Of a stretch of DNA of 64,000 bases, positions 9,202 through 19,586 are shown piece by piece. The translations under genes and the position numbers were made by a program. Where the stretch lies: assembly GCF_052324685.1 (NCBI RefSeq), contig NC_135226.1, forward strand, positions 16,455,384 through 16,519,383. Direction: 5' to 3'. Under the pieces are notes generated by a model. That model saw nothing but the letters and a program-made list of their open reading frames with translations, made no database searches and was not told where the DNA came from. Position 1 is the stretch's first letter. Each line of letters begins with the position of its first letter. This DNA comes from Brachyhypopomus gauderio (lineage: Eukaryota > Chordata > Actinopteri > Gymnotiformes > Hypopomidae).

Positions 9202-12200
9202 TGTCACGTCCAGCCCCTCCCTCCTCCCTGGTCCCGCCTAGCTCCTCGCTCCCATTCGTTCCTACCCCTGTCTGTCACGCCCTCGTCATTAGTACACACA
9301 CCTGAGTCTTGTTTCACCGTCTTGTTTTCTGTGTATATAACCCCCCTAGTGTTTCACTCCCGTGTCGGTCATTGTATTTGTGTTTGCCATGTTTCCTGCA
9401 CGCTCCGGTCTATACTTCTCTCTGCGCTCAGTAGCCTGTACCCTCCCTTCGTTTCTCCTGTGTGCTGGTCTGGTTTGTTCTGTCTTGTCTTCCCTGTTTT
9501 AGTTCTCATATCTCTTTGCTGGTTTTTGTAGTTGTTCCTTGGTAGTTGTGTTTTCCTTCACATCTTGTATATTTCTCCCTGTTATTCTGTTCCCCTTAGT
9601 AGTTAGGTTCTGTTGTAGCCTTTGTCTTTCGCTTCTAGTTTGTGTATGCATTCCCTGTGTGTTCTAGTCTTTTTGCCTTTTAGTCTTTCAGTTATTTCAG
9701 TCCTGTTTGTGTTATGGTTGTCAGGCTTTAGTATTGTTTGTTCATCCATTATTGTAGTAGTCCTTCCTGTAGTGTGTCTAAAGTTTATACTTCTTGCATT
9801 GTGTTTTAAGTAGCGCTTCTATTAGTGTGTTTGCTTGGTTGCCGTGCTGTCTAGCTTGTTTGGTCTAGTGTGTATTCTCCTGTCCTTAGTTGTTCTCTCT
9901 TGTTCCTTTTGGTCTTTGTTTAAATTAATAAATTACATAGATACTTGCGTTTGCGTCACACCCGCCCTCCTTTGATTCGTTACAAAATGACCGACCCTAG
10001 TAACGTGACGCAGCAAGAGATGACCACCCCTGAAAACCAGCAGGATTACTTCCATACCCTATTGGATAATCCACAGTTGTTATCGGTCAAGGACACCAAC
10101 AGCGACCCTGTTGCTCTGCCATCTCGTGCTCCTTGCCCGGAGGTTTATGATGGTGAAACCATGCCAGCTGAATGTTTTGTTTTAGAAAGCAAAAGGTATA
10201 TTCGGTTGCTCACCTGTCCATCACCCCCGGATGACGTACTGATTTTATTTTTGAGATCCAGGCTCAAAGGCAAGGCGTTAGAATGGGCCAACATTATTCG
10301 GACCACCCACCGAGAGGAAGCATGGAGGGTAGATGGGTTTTTTAACCTAATGCGCCTCAGGTTTAGTGGGGTTATCCCTCAGTTCTCCTCTCCACGTAGT
10401 GGAAAACGCCTTCCTGGTGCACACCGCAAGAGACTTTTTGGGGGGAGTTACATCCCAGACCTTGAAACCCTCAGGTCCCAGCTGACAGACCCCATCAGCC
10501 ATGTGGGAAAGGTTATGGGCAAGAGGGCTGGCATCCACTCGTCTGGCAGAACCTCCAGTGTCGCCAAGGTCTCCACGCCTACCGGCTTCGCCCAGGTTTC
10601 TATACCAGGTGGTGTCTGCCCGGCGGCTCCGCCCCCCGAAGACGTCAGCCCGGCGGCTCCGCCCCCCGAAGACGTCAGCCCGGCGGCTCCGCCCCCCGAA
10701 GACGTCAGCCCGGCGGCTCCGCCCCCCGAAGACGTCAGCCCGGCGGCTCCGCCCCCCGATGTCGCCTGCTCAGTGGCTCCGCCCCCCGATGTCGCCTGCT
10801 CAGCGGCTCCGCCCACTGACGACGACGTCATTCTGGTTGCTCCGCCCCCTGACGACGACGTCATTCTGGTTGCTCCGCCCCCTGGCGACGACGTCATTCT
10901 GGTTGCTCCGCCCCCTGTCGACGACGTCGTCCCTGCGTCTCCGGCTCCTGCCGACGACGCCTGCCCGGCGTTCCTGCCTGCTCCAGACGGCGCCTGCCCG
11001 GCGTCCCCGGCCCCAGACGGCGCCTGCCCGGCGTCCCCGGCCCCAGACGGCGCCGTCTCCTCTGCCCCCGGTGACGTCTCCTCTGCCGCCTCGGCCCCCA
11101 GGCTCCCCAGGGTCTCTTCAGCGGCCGAACTCCCCTGGGTCCCGTCTGCGTCCCGGCTCCTTATGACGCCCCTTGTTCCTCCTGTTCCCGCGACCCGGAC
11201 GTGGTCGTCTCTGCCTCCTGTTTCCGTGACCCAGAAGGGGTCGTTGCCTGTTCCCGCTGCCCGCCAGGGGACCCCGCCTGTTCCCGCTGCCCGCCGGCGG
11301 ACCCCGCCTGTTTCTGCTGCCTGCCAACAGACTCCTCAGGTCCCCATGCCTCGTTGGCCTGACCTGTTGGTCCCTGCAGTCCCTGACCTGACTCCTCCTG
11401 CTCCCATGAACAATTTCCTGACTGCGCTGGTCTCCACTGTGACTGCTTTGCCCACCAGTGGGCCTGTGACTCCTGCAGCCCCTCTCTGTGTTGATGTTCC
11501 CCGTGACTGTTCTGTTTTGCGTCTGCCTGTGCTCCCTTTTTTGCCCTGTCCTGTGCCTGGTTTCCTGTTGGTCCCTGTCCCTGTGTGTGTGTCCGTTCGT
11601 GTCCACGTCCACGTGCCCGTGTCTGTGTCTACTGGTTTCCTCCGGGTCCCTGTGCCCGTGTCTGTTCCCCACGTCGTCACCCACTTTGTTCCCGTCCCGA
11701 TCTCCGTTGTCCTCCACCTGTTGTCGTCTGCATCCCGGTCCCCCCTTGTGTCCTGCCCTGTGCCCCTGATCCCATCTGGTCCAGCCCCCTCGGTTCCGCC
11801 TCCCGTTTCTGTTCCCAGACCGGCCGCTTCCAGTCCTGTTCCCATGCCTCGTCCCGTTCCTCGCCCCAGTCCTCCTTTGAGCCTGGTCCGTGGTCCCTTG
11901 CGTCCGTCCTGTCCCGTGTCTGTTCTCCCTGCCCTGGCCCCGACTGCCGGTCCCCCTCTGCATTGTGGTGTTCCTGTCCCCAGCGTCTGTTCCTCCCTCC
12001 CTGTTTGGCGTGCCCCGGTGTTGCACGCCTTGAGGGGGGGTTCTGTCACGTCCAGCCCCTCCCTCCTCCCTGGTCCCGCCTAGCTCCTCGCTCCCATTCG
12101 TTCCTACCCCTGTCTGTCACGCCCTCGTCATTAGTACACACACCTGAGTCTTGTTTCACCGTCTTGTTTTCTGTGTATATAACCCCCCTAGTGTTTCACT

Positions 12201-12826
12201 CCCGTGTCGGTCATTGTATTTGTGTTTGCCATGTTTCCTGCACGCTCCGGTCTATACTTCTCTCTGCGCTCAGTAGCCTGTACCCTCCCTTCGTTTCTCC
12301 TGTGTGCTGGTCTGGTTTGTTCTGTCTTGTCTTCCCTGTTTTAGTTCTCATATCTCTTTGCTGGTTTTTGTAGTTGTTCCTTGGTAGTTGTGTTTTCCTT
12401 CACATCTTGTATATTTCTCCCTGTTATTCTGTTCCCCTTAGTAGTTAGGTTCTGTTGTAGCCTTTGTCTTTCGCTTCTAGTTTGTGTATGCATTCCCTGT
12501 GTGTTCTAGTCTTTTTGCCTTTTAGTCTTTCAGTTATTTCAGTCCTGTTTGTGTTATGGTTGTCAGGCTTTAGTATTGTTTGTTCATCCATTATTGTAGT
12601 AGTCCTTCCTGTAGTGTGTCTAAAGTTTATACTTCTTGCATTGTGTTTTAAGTAGCGCTTCTATTAGTGTGTTTGCTTGGTTGCCGTGCTGTCTAGCTTG
12701 TTTGGTCTAGTGTGTATTCTCCTGTCCTTAGTTGTTCTCTCTTGTTCCTTTTGGTCTTTGTTTAAATTAATAAATTACATAGATACTTGCGTTTGCGTCA
12801 CACCCGCCCTCCTTTGATTCGTTACA
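9202..12826 (+). mobile_element. non-autonomous Gypsy-type LTR retrotransposon, looks whole, very young
   Basis: Left LTR 9202-9984 and right LTR 12044-12826 are both 783 bp and look identical by eye, beginning TGTCACG and ending CGTTACA. The 5-bp target duplication cagtg flanks the element (9197-9201 and 12827-12831). Each LTR has a gtatataaccccc TATA region (near 9331 and 12173). A purine-rich tract (ttgagggggggttc) precedes the right LTR. The 2-kb interior holds a gag-like frame only; no reverse transcriptase or integrase is visible, so it needs help from a relative. LTR identity implies a very recent insertion. It sits within older hAT debris. Confidence 0.88.
9987..12083 (+). CDS. gag-like protein of the LTR element (fossil/mobile-element gene)
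   Basis: The N-terminal about 120 residues resemble the capsid region of Gypsy/RTL-type Gag (pattern of a PSPPDDVLILFLRSRLKGKA helix followed by an ALEWAN segment). The rest is a low-complexity proline/alanine-rich region with about five 10-residue repeats (APPPEDVSPA type, 30-bp DNA units, about 10613-10760) and further diverged repeats. No zinc knuckle or polymerase is seen. The frame runs a short way into the right LTR. Confidence 0.6.
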   Translation: MTDPSNVTQQEMTTPENQQDYFHTLLDNPQLLSVKDTNSDPVALPSRAPCPEVYDGETMPAECFVLESKRYIRLLTCPSPPDDVLILFLRSRLKGKALEWANIIRTTHREEAWRVDGFFNLMRLRFSGVIPQFSSPRSGKRLPGAHRKRLFGGSYIPDLETLRSQLTDPISHVGKVMGKRAGIHSSGRTSSVAKVSTPTGFAQVSIPGGVCPAAPPPEDVSPAAPPPEDVSPAAPPPEDVSPAAPPPEDVSPAAPPPDVACSVAPPPDVACSAAPPTDDDVILVAPPPDDDVILVAPPPGDDVILVAPPPVDDVVPASPAPADDACPAFLPAPDGACPASPAPDGACPASPAPDGAVSSAPGDVSSAASAPRLPRVSSAAELPWVPSASRLLMTPLVPPVPATRTWSSLPPVSVTQKGSLPVPAARQGTPPVPAARRRTPPVSAACQQTPQVPMPRWPDLLVPAVPDLTPPAPMNNFLTALVSTVTALPTSGPVTPAAPLCVDVPRDCSVLRLPVLPFLPCPVPGFLLVPVPVCVSVRVHVHVPVSVSTGFLRVPVPVSVPHVVTHFVPVPISVVLHLLSSASRSPLVSCPVPLIPSGPAPSVPPPVSVPRPAASSPVPMPRPVPRPSPPLSLVRGPLRPSCPVSVLPALAPTAGPPLHCGVPVPSVCSSLPVWRAPVLHALRGGSVTSSPSLLPGPA

Positions 12827-12831
12827 CAGTG

Positions 12832-13382
12832 AAATAAAAAATCAACCAATGAGAATATTTTACACCGTTGTTTCTAGGTAAAAGAGAGAAAGGCCCTTTT
12901 ACATTGAGAACTTTTATTATAGATTGGCAGTTTTATCAACCAATCATATTATCGAATTAAAATCGTGGGGGCGTGCTCCAATGGTCTCCTTTTTATTTGA
13001 AACAAATCCAAAATGTTGCCAATCTGTAGCTGTTGTGTTTTTCTTTGAAACCAGCTCGCTTGACTCACAACACTCAATCGTCATTGTGGCTTTTTCCCCT
13101 CTGTATGATCTTAGTGAAAAGAGTCATCATACTGCCCAATCCTAGTAGGTGCTATGATTAGCTTAGCTTAAAATAAATATATACTAAAACACACATATGC
13201 TCCTCTGTTCATTGCGAATGCACTTTTGAAATAATAATGTTGCAGTAGGCAAATTGCCCTGATTTGCACTGGTGGTAGTTGTTGTTTTTTTATTTTTATT
13301 TATTATTTATTATTAATATTTAAAAGTTGTTCTTTGCACTACGTTATGTAAAATAGTTTTAAAATATTTTTGTGCAACACCT
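12832..13382. other. intergenic, nothing firmly recognised
   Basis: AT-rich sequence after the LTR element. It may continue the hAT debris interrupted at 9202, but I could not confirm this. Confidence 0.3.
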
Positions 13383-13905
13383 TTATTTATTGCTTGTTAT
13401 ACATAGAGCATGTCTTACATTCAGTTTATTAACACATGCAATCATGTTGGCTGCAGCATCTGTCACTAGACATTTAGCTTTGTCCTGTATGCCCCACTGC
13501 TCCATGAATCTTGTATGAGCCAATGACAAATTCTCAGCAGTATGAGTGCTTGGAAAATGCTCTATCCCAAGCAAAATTGTCCCAAGCTGGTCCTCTCCAT
13601 CAATGAAATGACAGGTTACGGCAAGGTATGCTTCCATGTTGATGGAAGTCCACATGTCTGATGTGAGGCTGACAGACACAACTTGTTGGAGTTTCTCCTT
13701 GGCTTTCTCATTAGCCTCTTCATACTGCTTGTCCACCATTGCCTTCAGAGTCTGTAAACACAAATATGAATATGTACCCTATTATTCTTATTAGTGTAAT
13801 GTAATGTAATGTAATCTGGTTATTGTTACTACTAAGTTGATTACCTCCTCAGCTCCAGTATGGTGAGCTACTGTTAAGTCATAGATGGCTTTAGAAGTAT
13901 GAATA
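13383..13905 (-). pseudogene. hAT transposase fragment (ZBED-like)
   Basis: The minus strand carries a 126-residue frame with VVSVSLTSDMWTSINMEAYL, LAVTCHFID, HTAENL and a CLVTDAAANM segment. These match the central hAT transposase core (S.T.D.W.S, HTAE.I and the second acidic catalytic region TDNA.NM). A splice-donor-like boundary and a short upstream exon candidate (AIYDLTVAHHTGAEE, about 13848-13892) are also present. The C-terminal half of the transposase, with the dimerisation domain, is missing. It is a truncated transposon relic, not a host gene as far as I can tell. Confidence 0.6.
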
Positions 13906-14690
13906 CTATTCAAATGCCTTAACTAATATTTCCTGACAAATAAATTCTTCGTTATTCATATGTGATGTACCTTTAGGAAAAGTATACACTTTTCCATATC
14001 CATTGATAATGTAATTTAACTTTTTCTGTCTTTGCCATGGTTAGTTGTTGCATTGCTTTTATTTCCAACTGGAGGGAAATGCCTTAACTTTGAATATGCA
14101 TAGGCATGACAGCTAGTCCCTCCCTTCTCGCAATGTCCTTGGATCAATACTAAAATGCCGTAATCTAGTAAGAAAAATTAATGAAGTGGAAGTCAGAATT
14201 AGGAGTTGGAAAGAAACCAAAACGTCGCTACAACAAATATGCTTGGATTTCTACGAAAACGTCAATCTCAAGGAATCCAAGAACTAAGTACATAAGTATA
14301 GAGCCGGAGTGGCTAATCGGGAGATTCGGGAGGATTCCCGATGGGCCGGCTCATGTCAATCTGTAGTTTGGGCCGATTGGGAGGGAAACCTTATTTGGCC
14401 CTGTATAATTATATTAAGTAAAGCCTAACATCTGTTTAGCCTTGAGTTTGTTTAACCTTGCTCTAACGTGTGTCACTCAGTTATTTTGCCTCACGCCTCC
14501 GGTTGTAGAGTTAGGATTAGTTCTGTCTTTGGAAGAAATTAATACAAAATCTATAGCGCATAAAGTGACCACGCAGAACATTTTCTTTATACTGTTGAAG
14601 ATAATTTGCTTACAAAAGGGATGTGTTTTAGTGTTTCTTAATGGCCAGGTCCAGTTGAAAACTGTTGTTGAAGAAAAAAAAAAGTATTAG
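13906..14690. other. intergenic, no gene recognised
   Basis: Contains a short fish-repeat-like segment around 14300-14375 (ggagtggctaatcgggagat, with an imperfect inverted match gattcccgatgggcc). Otherwise nothing was recognised. Confidence 0.35.
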
Positions 14691-14790
14691 TGACCATTTT
14701 CATAATAAGCCACACCTACAGATGACCAACGTAGACCAGAAATGTAATGAGGTGGCAGATTGCAATGTGGTTGGATGCTATATATTTCAG
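14690..14790 (+). promoter_or_regulatory. conserved proximal promoter block, subfamily 2 OR (copy 1)
   Basis: About 100 bp containing cataataagccacacc, gtagaccagaaa, gtaatgaggtggca and ggttggatgctatata are shared with 18475-18565, upstream of the paralogue. The TATA-like ctatatatt (14778-14786) lies about 100 bp before the ATG at 14881. Conservation exceeds that of the surrounding sequence, which suggests the core promoter. Confidence 0.5.
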
Positions 14791-14880
14791 GTAGATCTAA
14801 GGCACTCAAGTTCTTTTTGCAGAGACGCACTTTATAGCTCTTTCCTACAGTCATTTTATCACTGATTGTATATTGATACA

Positions 14881-15822
14881 ATGGAAAATGGAACCTACTT
14901 TTACTTCACTATGTTTGAAGATATGGGAAACTTAAGATATGTTTTCTTCAGTTTGAGTTTCATTGTGTACTGTTTAATCATATCATTCAATATAATCATA
15001 ATTTTTGCAATTGTTCTGGAAACTGTGCTTCATCAACCTATGTACATTTTGATTTCATGTTTAGCTGTAACTTCTCTTTATGGAACTGCTGGTTTGTTTC
15101 CGAGATTACTATCTGATTTATTGCTATATTCACACTCAATCTCTCGTTATGCATGTCTGGTGCAAGCTTTTGTCATTTACTCGTATGCATCATATGAATA
15201 CACAATCTTAACTTTAATGGCATATGATAGATTTGTTGCTATTAGTCAACCATTACAGTATCATAGCATAATCACTACCAGGACTCTTTCTTTTATGATT
15301 GCTCTGGCATGTATATTTCCACTGCTTTCTATTGGCAGTGGAATAATATTAAGTGCTAAACTGAAACTGTGCAGACATGAGTTAACAAAGTTGTATTGCA
15401 GTAATTGGGGAATTGTAAAACTCTCCTGTGAGAATACTGTCTTTAATAATTTTTTTGGTTTTGTAGTTCTCATAATTACAGTACTCATCCCCTTGAGCTT
15501 CATTTTGTTTTCTTATATTAAAATTCTCATAATTTGTCAGAGAAATTCATCAGAGTTCAGAAGAAAAGCTTATCATACCTGTTTACCTCACATGGTGACC
15601 TTTGTAAATTACTCAATTACTACTGTGTGTGAGGTGACTTTTAGCCGCTATGATGATGGAATTTTTCCTCAAGCAGTTGCTGTTATTTTGTCACTGGAGT
15701 TTTTGACAATACCTCCACTTTTAAACCCTCTAATTTACGGCTTAAAATTCCCAGATATTCGCAGAAAAATTAGATGTATTCTAAGAACACCCAAATTGTG
15801 CTTTAAATGTGAATTGTTTTAA
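14881..15822 (+). CDS. odorant receptor, subfamily 2 (313 aa, intact)
   Basis: Olfactory GPCR of a different subfamily. Seen: NGT glycosylation site at residues 3-5, LHQPMY in place of LHEPMY at 50-55, the TM3 end motif MAYDRFVAIS at 113-122 (Y to F, and the usual final C replaced by S), HTCLPHM at the start of TM6, and PPLLNPLIYGLKF in TM7. An open frame extends upstream only through a TTG; the first ATG with an OR-like start is 14881. The C-terminal tail (residues about 297-313) is Cys-rich and differs from that of the paralogue at 18654. Complete frame, presumed functional. Confidence 0.96.
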   Translation: MENGTYFYFTMFEDMGNLRYVFFSLSFIVYCLIISFNIIIIFAIVLETVLHQPMYILISCLAVTSLYGTAGLFPRLLSDLLLYSHSISRYACLVQAFVIYSYASYEYTILTLMAYDRFVAISQPLQYHSIITTRTLSFMIALACIFPLLSIGSGIILSAKLKLCRHELTKLYCSNWGIVKLSCENTVFNNFFGFVVLIITVLIPLSFILFSYIKILIICQRNSSEFRRKAYHTCLPHMVTFVNYSITTVCEVTFSRYDDGIFPQAVAVILSLEFLTIPPLLNPLIYGLKFPDIRRKIRCILRTPKLCFKCELF

Positions 15823-15880
15823 ATGTGAATTGTTTGACATATTTTACTTCACTGGCATATGACATTGGTGATATTGGTAA

Positions 15881-16320
15881 TGTCACGGTGAGGGGGCCGG
15901 GTCGCCACCAGAGGGCGCGCATCCCGGCCAGCAGCCGATCCCAGCACACACCCCCGCGCACGCAACCACTCCCACAGTCGCAATCACCATCATACTGAGC
16001 ACCTGTTTCTTGTTTACTTTGCTCTTCTTAAGCCCGCAGGTCGTCTGGTCCAGTGCTGCACATTGCCGGTACATGAGTGTCTCTGGTCTCTGCGTGTCCG
16101 TCACTGCGGTCCCTACCTGTGTGCGCGCTACGAGCTTTACCTTGCATCACTTGCAGTGCGTGCTTTAGGAGCCTTACTAGTGTGCGCTACGAGCTTTACC
16201 TTGCATCACTTATAGTGTGTGCGCTAAGAGCTTTACTGGTTTGGTTGCCATGGACAATAAACATCCTTCTGTTCAACCTCCATCTCCGGCTGCCTCTGTC
16301 CCGACGCCTCCGGCGTCACA
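15881..16320 (+). mobile_element. solo LTR, Gypsy-type
   Basis: A 440-bp segment begins TGTCACGG and ends GGCGTCACA, with a perfect 5-bp target duplication ggtaa at 15876-15880 and 16321-16325. A cttaagcccg TATA-like box suggests plus orientation. It probably arose by recombination between two LTRs. A related, partial copy lies on the minus strand at about 61395-61593. Confidence 0.8.
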
Positions 16321-16325
16321 GGTAA

Positions 16326-17740
16326 TTTGTTTGTGAATATGCTTCTTTTTGAGAGAGATATGTTGATCATCCAGTAATCAATATGCTTACTCTGTGTGTG
16401 TTCAAAGAAAGTTCAATAAGAAATATAAATTACAATAGGTTTCCCACACTACGTGTATGAACCCTAAAAATATTCACAATTTCTAGCTTAATCTGTTTGC
16501 CCAAATGTATTGTTCCAAAGAGACACAATATCCTCATGCGCTGATGGAATGGAATTTCTAATAGTATGGCTAAACACCTGATTCTCATTTGTGACAATGT
16601 TTGCTAAAATGACATCTGAATAAAAAAAGTTTTCCCTTTAACTGAGCATTTGTTCTCCCCAGAATTGTAGGTCATGTGTGCATTTCCCATTTTCTATGAA
16701 AGATGTGTCACAGGCTTTTGTAGCCTTACTTTACCATCTCTCTGCAAATGCTGAAATGAGGCAAAATTCGTTTCCTATCAAAAACTTGTTTTGACAAACA
16801 AGACTTTCCAGCTACAGCAGTCTTGTCTCCTCCCAGTTCCAATCACAGGCTATGCGCGCATGAATTATTTATTTTTCCCTATAAGAATTATGTCTTTTTT
16901 CACCTCATAGGTATCAACTAATACTTTACTACAACAATTTAACTGAAACATTTGATTGTGCAATTTGCAACATTTTAACACACTACCTCAAATGGCAATT
17001 TCCCTTACAAAAATGTACATGCTGGTTCCAAACATGGCATAATCACATTTGTGCGTCTTCCATGAGCTTTCGAAAACTGTACATCCCCCCCCCCCCCCCC
17101 CCCCGCTTAATTCACCCGAGGAAAAGTTCCTCTTGCGATACTGGTTTGCCATATTTTGTTATATATGATATGTCAGAAATGCAAATGTAATGGTTTTAAA
17201 AAGGTTTTTCTGGGTTTCTGAGAGATATCAATACTTAGTTTTTATGATATTTTCTTCCAATGTATGGTACAATTAGGAAATTAAGTAAATCAATGGCTCG
17301 ATTTTCGACTGACGGAGTGCAGATGCAGAGTCAACAAAAACTAATCTCGTTTGTAAATTTGGAGATCAAGTAGGCTGTTGGAAAACACTTGCACAATTGG
17401 CATTCTTAAAAGTTATGCTGTTCTTAAATCTACAAGATCATTCATTGTCGGTAGACACACCCCTGTTTAACTATACTGGGAGTTAGATAACAAACATACC
17501 AACATGAACGAGGAACCGAAACCAGGGAAAATTTTGAACAGCTACTTAGAAAAGGGATTAATGAGCGACCATAAACTAGAGCACTGTTTTACGCAAGCAG
17601 GCATTAACAAACAAGAGTAGGCCTACATGAACTAGAACGGAAAACTACACAAACATTACCCATGAGACAACCGAGAGCCCCGAACAGAGTACAAAGTATC
17701 TGTACTGTAGAACCACTAGAGCATAGAGCATAGACTAAAT
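16326..17740. other. intergenic, nothing recognised except a poly-C tract
   Basis: AT-rich, with a pure C run at about 17086-17104. No open frame has a recognisable domain and no repeat ends were seen. Confidence 0.5.
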
Positions 17741-17742
17741 AA

Positions 17743-17903
17743 CAGGGGTGTACTGGCATGGGCACAGATGGAAATTCTTAAGTGAGGGGGACCAAGCTGT
17801 ACAATATATATACATATGCTTGTAGATGCTAGATTTCGGATGGGGTCAATATAAATCTGGAGGGGACATGTCCCCCTCGTCCCCAGTGCCATCTGCGCCC
17901 CTG
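17743..17903. mobile_element. short hAT-like miniature element
   Basis: Begins caggggtgtactggca and ends ccatctgcgcccctg, an imperfect inverted pair, over 161 bp. The interior mirrors itself around ggggacatgtccccctcg. The target duplication was not resolved, so the family is tentative. Confidence 0.4.
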
Positions 17904-18290
17904 TTTACTGGGACAGACTCCCTTCTGTGGTCCTGTTGTTCCCAGCACATCTAACGGTGGCAAGTGTGAATGTTGTTGGGCCTGGCTTCCTTTGGTGGAC
18001 TACAGAGGTGTCAATTCCATGTTCAGAAAGTAAAAGTCCTCACCAGGATTTTGCTCAAGCTTGCTAGATTTTCTAATTAGTGCCATCCAGGTAAAATTTG
18101 TGGAATCAACACAAACCAGGAAGCCTGAGCAAAATCCTGGTGAGGACTTTTATTTTCTGAACCTGGAATTGACACCTCTGGTGGACTAGCTTAATACCTT
18201 CGAGGTATGGCATTTCTTTTGGCGTCTGAATATTGGTGAGTGTTATGGGCTGAGAACTAACGTGCTCTGCTGTTAGGTATTCGTGTAACG
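17904..18290 (+). mobile_element. LTR-type fragment related to 46.8-48.2 kb, split by a hAT MITE
   Basis: Sequence from about 17904 to 18000 and 18189 to 18275 (tactgggacagactccctt, gggcctggcttcctttggtg, ttttggcgtctgaatattgg, gagaactaacgtgctctgct) matches, with scattered differences, 46910-47095. The two parts are separated only by the 178-bp hAT element at 18003-18180. This is an old fragment; the ends are approximate. Confidence 0.6.
18003..18180. mobile_element. hAT fold-back MITE with 8-bp target duplication
   Basis: Ends are cagaggtgtcaattcc and ggaattgacacctctg, an inverted pair that extends about 65 bp inward on each side with few mismatches. The 8-bp duplication gtggacta flanks it exactly (17995-18002, 18181-18188), which fits hAT insertion. 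It has no coding capacity, so a full-length relative must have moved it. Confidence 0.85.
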
Positions 18291-18474
18291 GACTTAGCAT
18301 TGGAGTTCAATGGTTGAGAATGGATTCATCCATTTTCAGTTACTTCTTATGGGGAAAATTTTTTCGACTGCATCGCTTCTCGACACTCCTTCCGGAACAA
18401 ATTAGCATTGAGTTCCGGGGTTCTACTGTATTTGATTACATTTTTATTAAAATGTTAAAGCTGTTGCATTACTG

Positions 18475-18565
18475 TCCATAATAAGCCACACCCACAAATT
18501 GCCAATGTAGACCAGAAACGTAATGAGGTGGCAATTTGCCTGTGGTTGGATGCTATATAGTTCAG
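18475..18565 (+). promoter_or_regulatory. conserved proximal promoter block, subfamily 2 OR (copy 2)
   Basis: Same block as at 14690-14790, including ataataagccacaccc, gtagaccagaaa, aatgaggtggcaa and ggttggatgctatatag. The TATA-like sequence is about 100 bp before the ATG at 18654. Confidence 0.5.
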
Positions 18566-18653
18566 AAACATGTAAAACACTTGCATTGTTTTTGCAGAGG
18601 AGCACGTTGTGGCTTTTTCATAGTCATTTTGTCTCTGACTGTATATGGATACA

Positions 18654-19586
18654 ATGGAAAATGGAACCTACTTTTACTTCACTGTGTTTGAAGATTTGGG
18701 ACACTTGAGATATCTTTTCTTTTTTTTGAGCTTCACTGTGTACTGTTTAATCATATCATTCAATGTAATCATAATTTTTGTAATCGTTCTGGAAACTGCA
18801 CTTCATCAACCTATGTACATTTTGATTTCATGTTTAGCAGTTAATTCTCTTTATGGAACCGCTGCTTTGTTTCCAAGATTACTATCTGATTTATTGCTAT
18901 ATTCACATTCAATATCCCGGAATGCATGCCAGTTACAAGCATTTGTCATTTACACATATGCATCATATGAATACACAATCTTAACATTAATGGCATATGA
19001 CAGATTTGTTGCTATTAATAAACCATTACAGTATCATAGCATAATCACTCCCAGGGTTCTGGCTATTATGATTGCTCTGGCTTGTATACTTCCACTGCTT
19101 TCTATTGGCACTGGATTCATTTTGACAGCAAAACTAAAACTGTGTGGATACGAGTTAACAAAGTTGTATTGCAGTAACTGGGTAATTGTAAAACTGTCCT
19201 GTATCAATACAGCATTAAATAATATTTTTGGTTTTATGGTTCTCATAATTACGGTATTCATACCCTTGAGCTTCATTTTGTTTTCTTATATTAAAATTCT
19301 CATAATTTGTCAGAGAAACTCATCAGAATTCAGAAGAAAAGCTTATCACACCTGTTTACCTCACATGGTGACCTTTGTAAATTACTCAATTACCATTTTA
19401 TGTGAGATCATTTTTAGCCGCTATGAAGACGGTGTTCTTCCTCAAGCAGTGACTATTATTTTATCTATGGAGTTTTTGACAATACCTCCACTTTTAAACC
19501 CTCTAATTTATGGATTAAGATTCCCAGATATTCGCAGAAAAATACAACATTATTCCAAGAACATCCAAACAATCCCATCTAACTAA
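18654..19586 (+). CDS. odorant receptor, subfamily 2 (310 aa, intact)
   Basis: Olfactory GPCR paralogous to 14881, with most of TM1 to TM7 shared. Seen: NGT site at residue 3, LHQPMY, MAYDRFVAIN at 113-122, HTCLPHM and PPLLNPLIYGLRF. An upstream in-frame ATG (18645) adds three residues; I prefer 18654 because the paralogue begins with the same MENGTYFYFT. The tail differs from that of its partner. Loops around residues 135-165 and 185-195 carry much of the divergence, as expected for ligand-facing parts. Presumed functional; ligand unknown. Confidence 0.96.
   Translation: MENGTYFYFTVFEDLGHLRYLFFFLSFTVYCLIISFNVIIIFVIVLETALHQPMYILISCLAVNSLYGTAALFPRLLSDLLLYSHSISRNACQLQAFVIYTYASYEYTILTLMAYDRFVAINKPLQYHSIITPRVLAIMIALACILPLLSIGTGFILTAKLKLCGYELTKLYCSNWVIVKLSCINTALNNIFGFMVLIITVFIPLSFILFSYIKILIICQRNSSEFRRKAYHTCLPHMVTFVNYSITILCEIIFSRYEDGVLPQAVTIILSMEFLTIPPLLNPLIYGLRFPDIRRKIQHYSKNIQTIPSN

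Noticed and set aside
10448-12049. Long open frames on both strands across the LTR element interior
   Set aside because: They are compositional shadows of the GC-rich repeated gag-like frame; none has its own domain.
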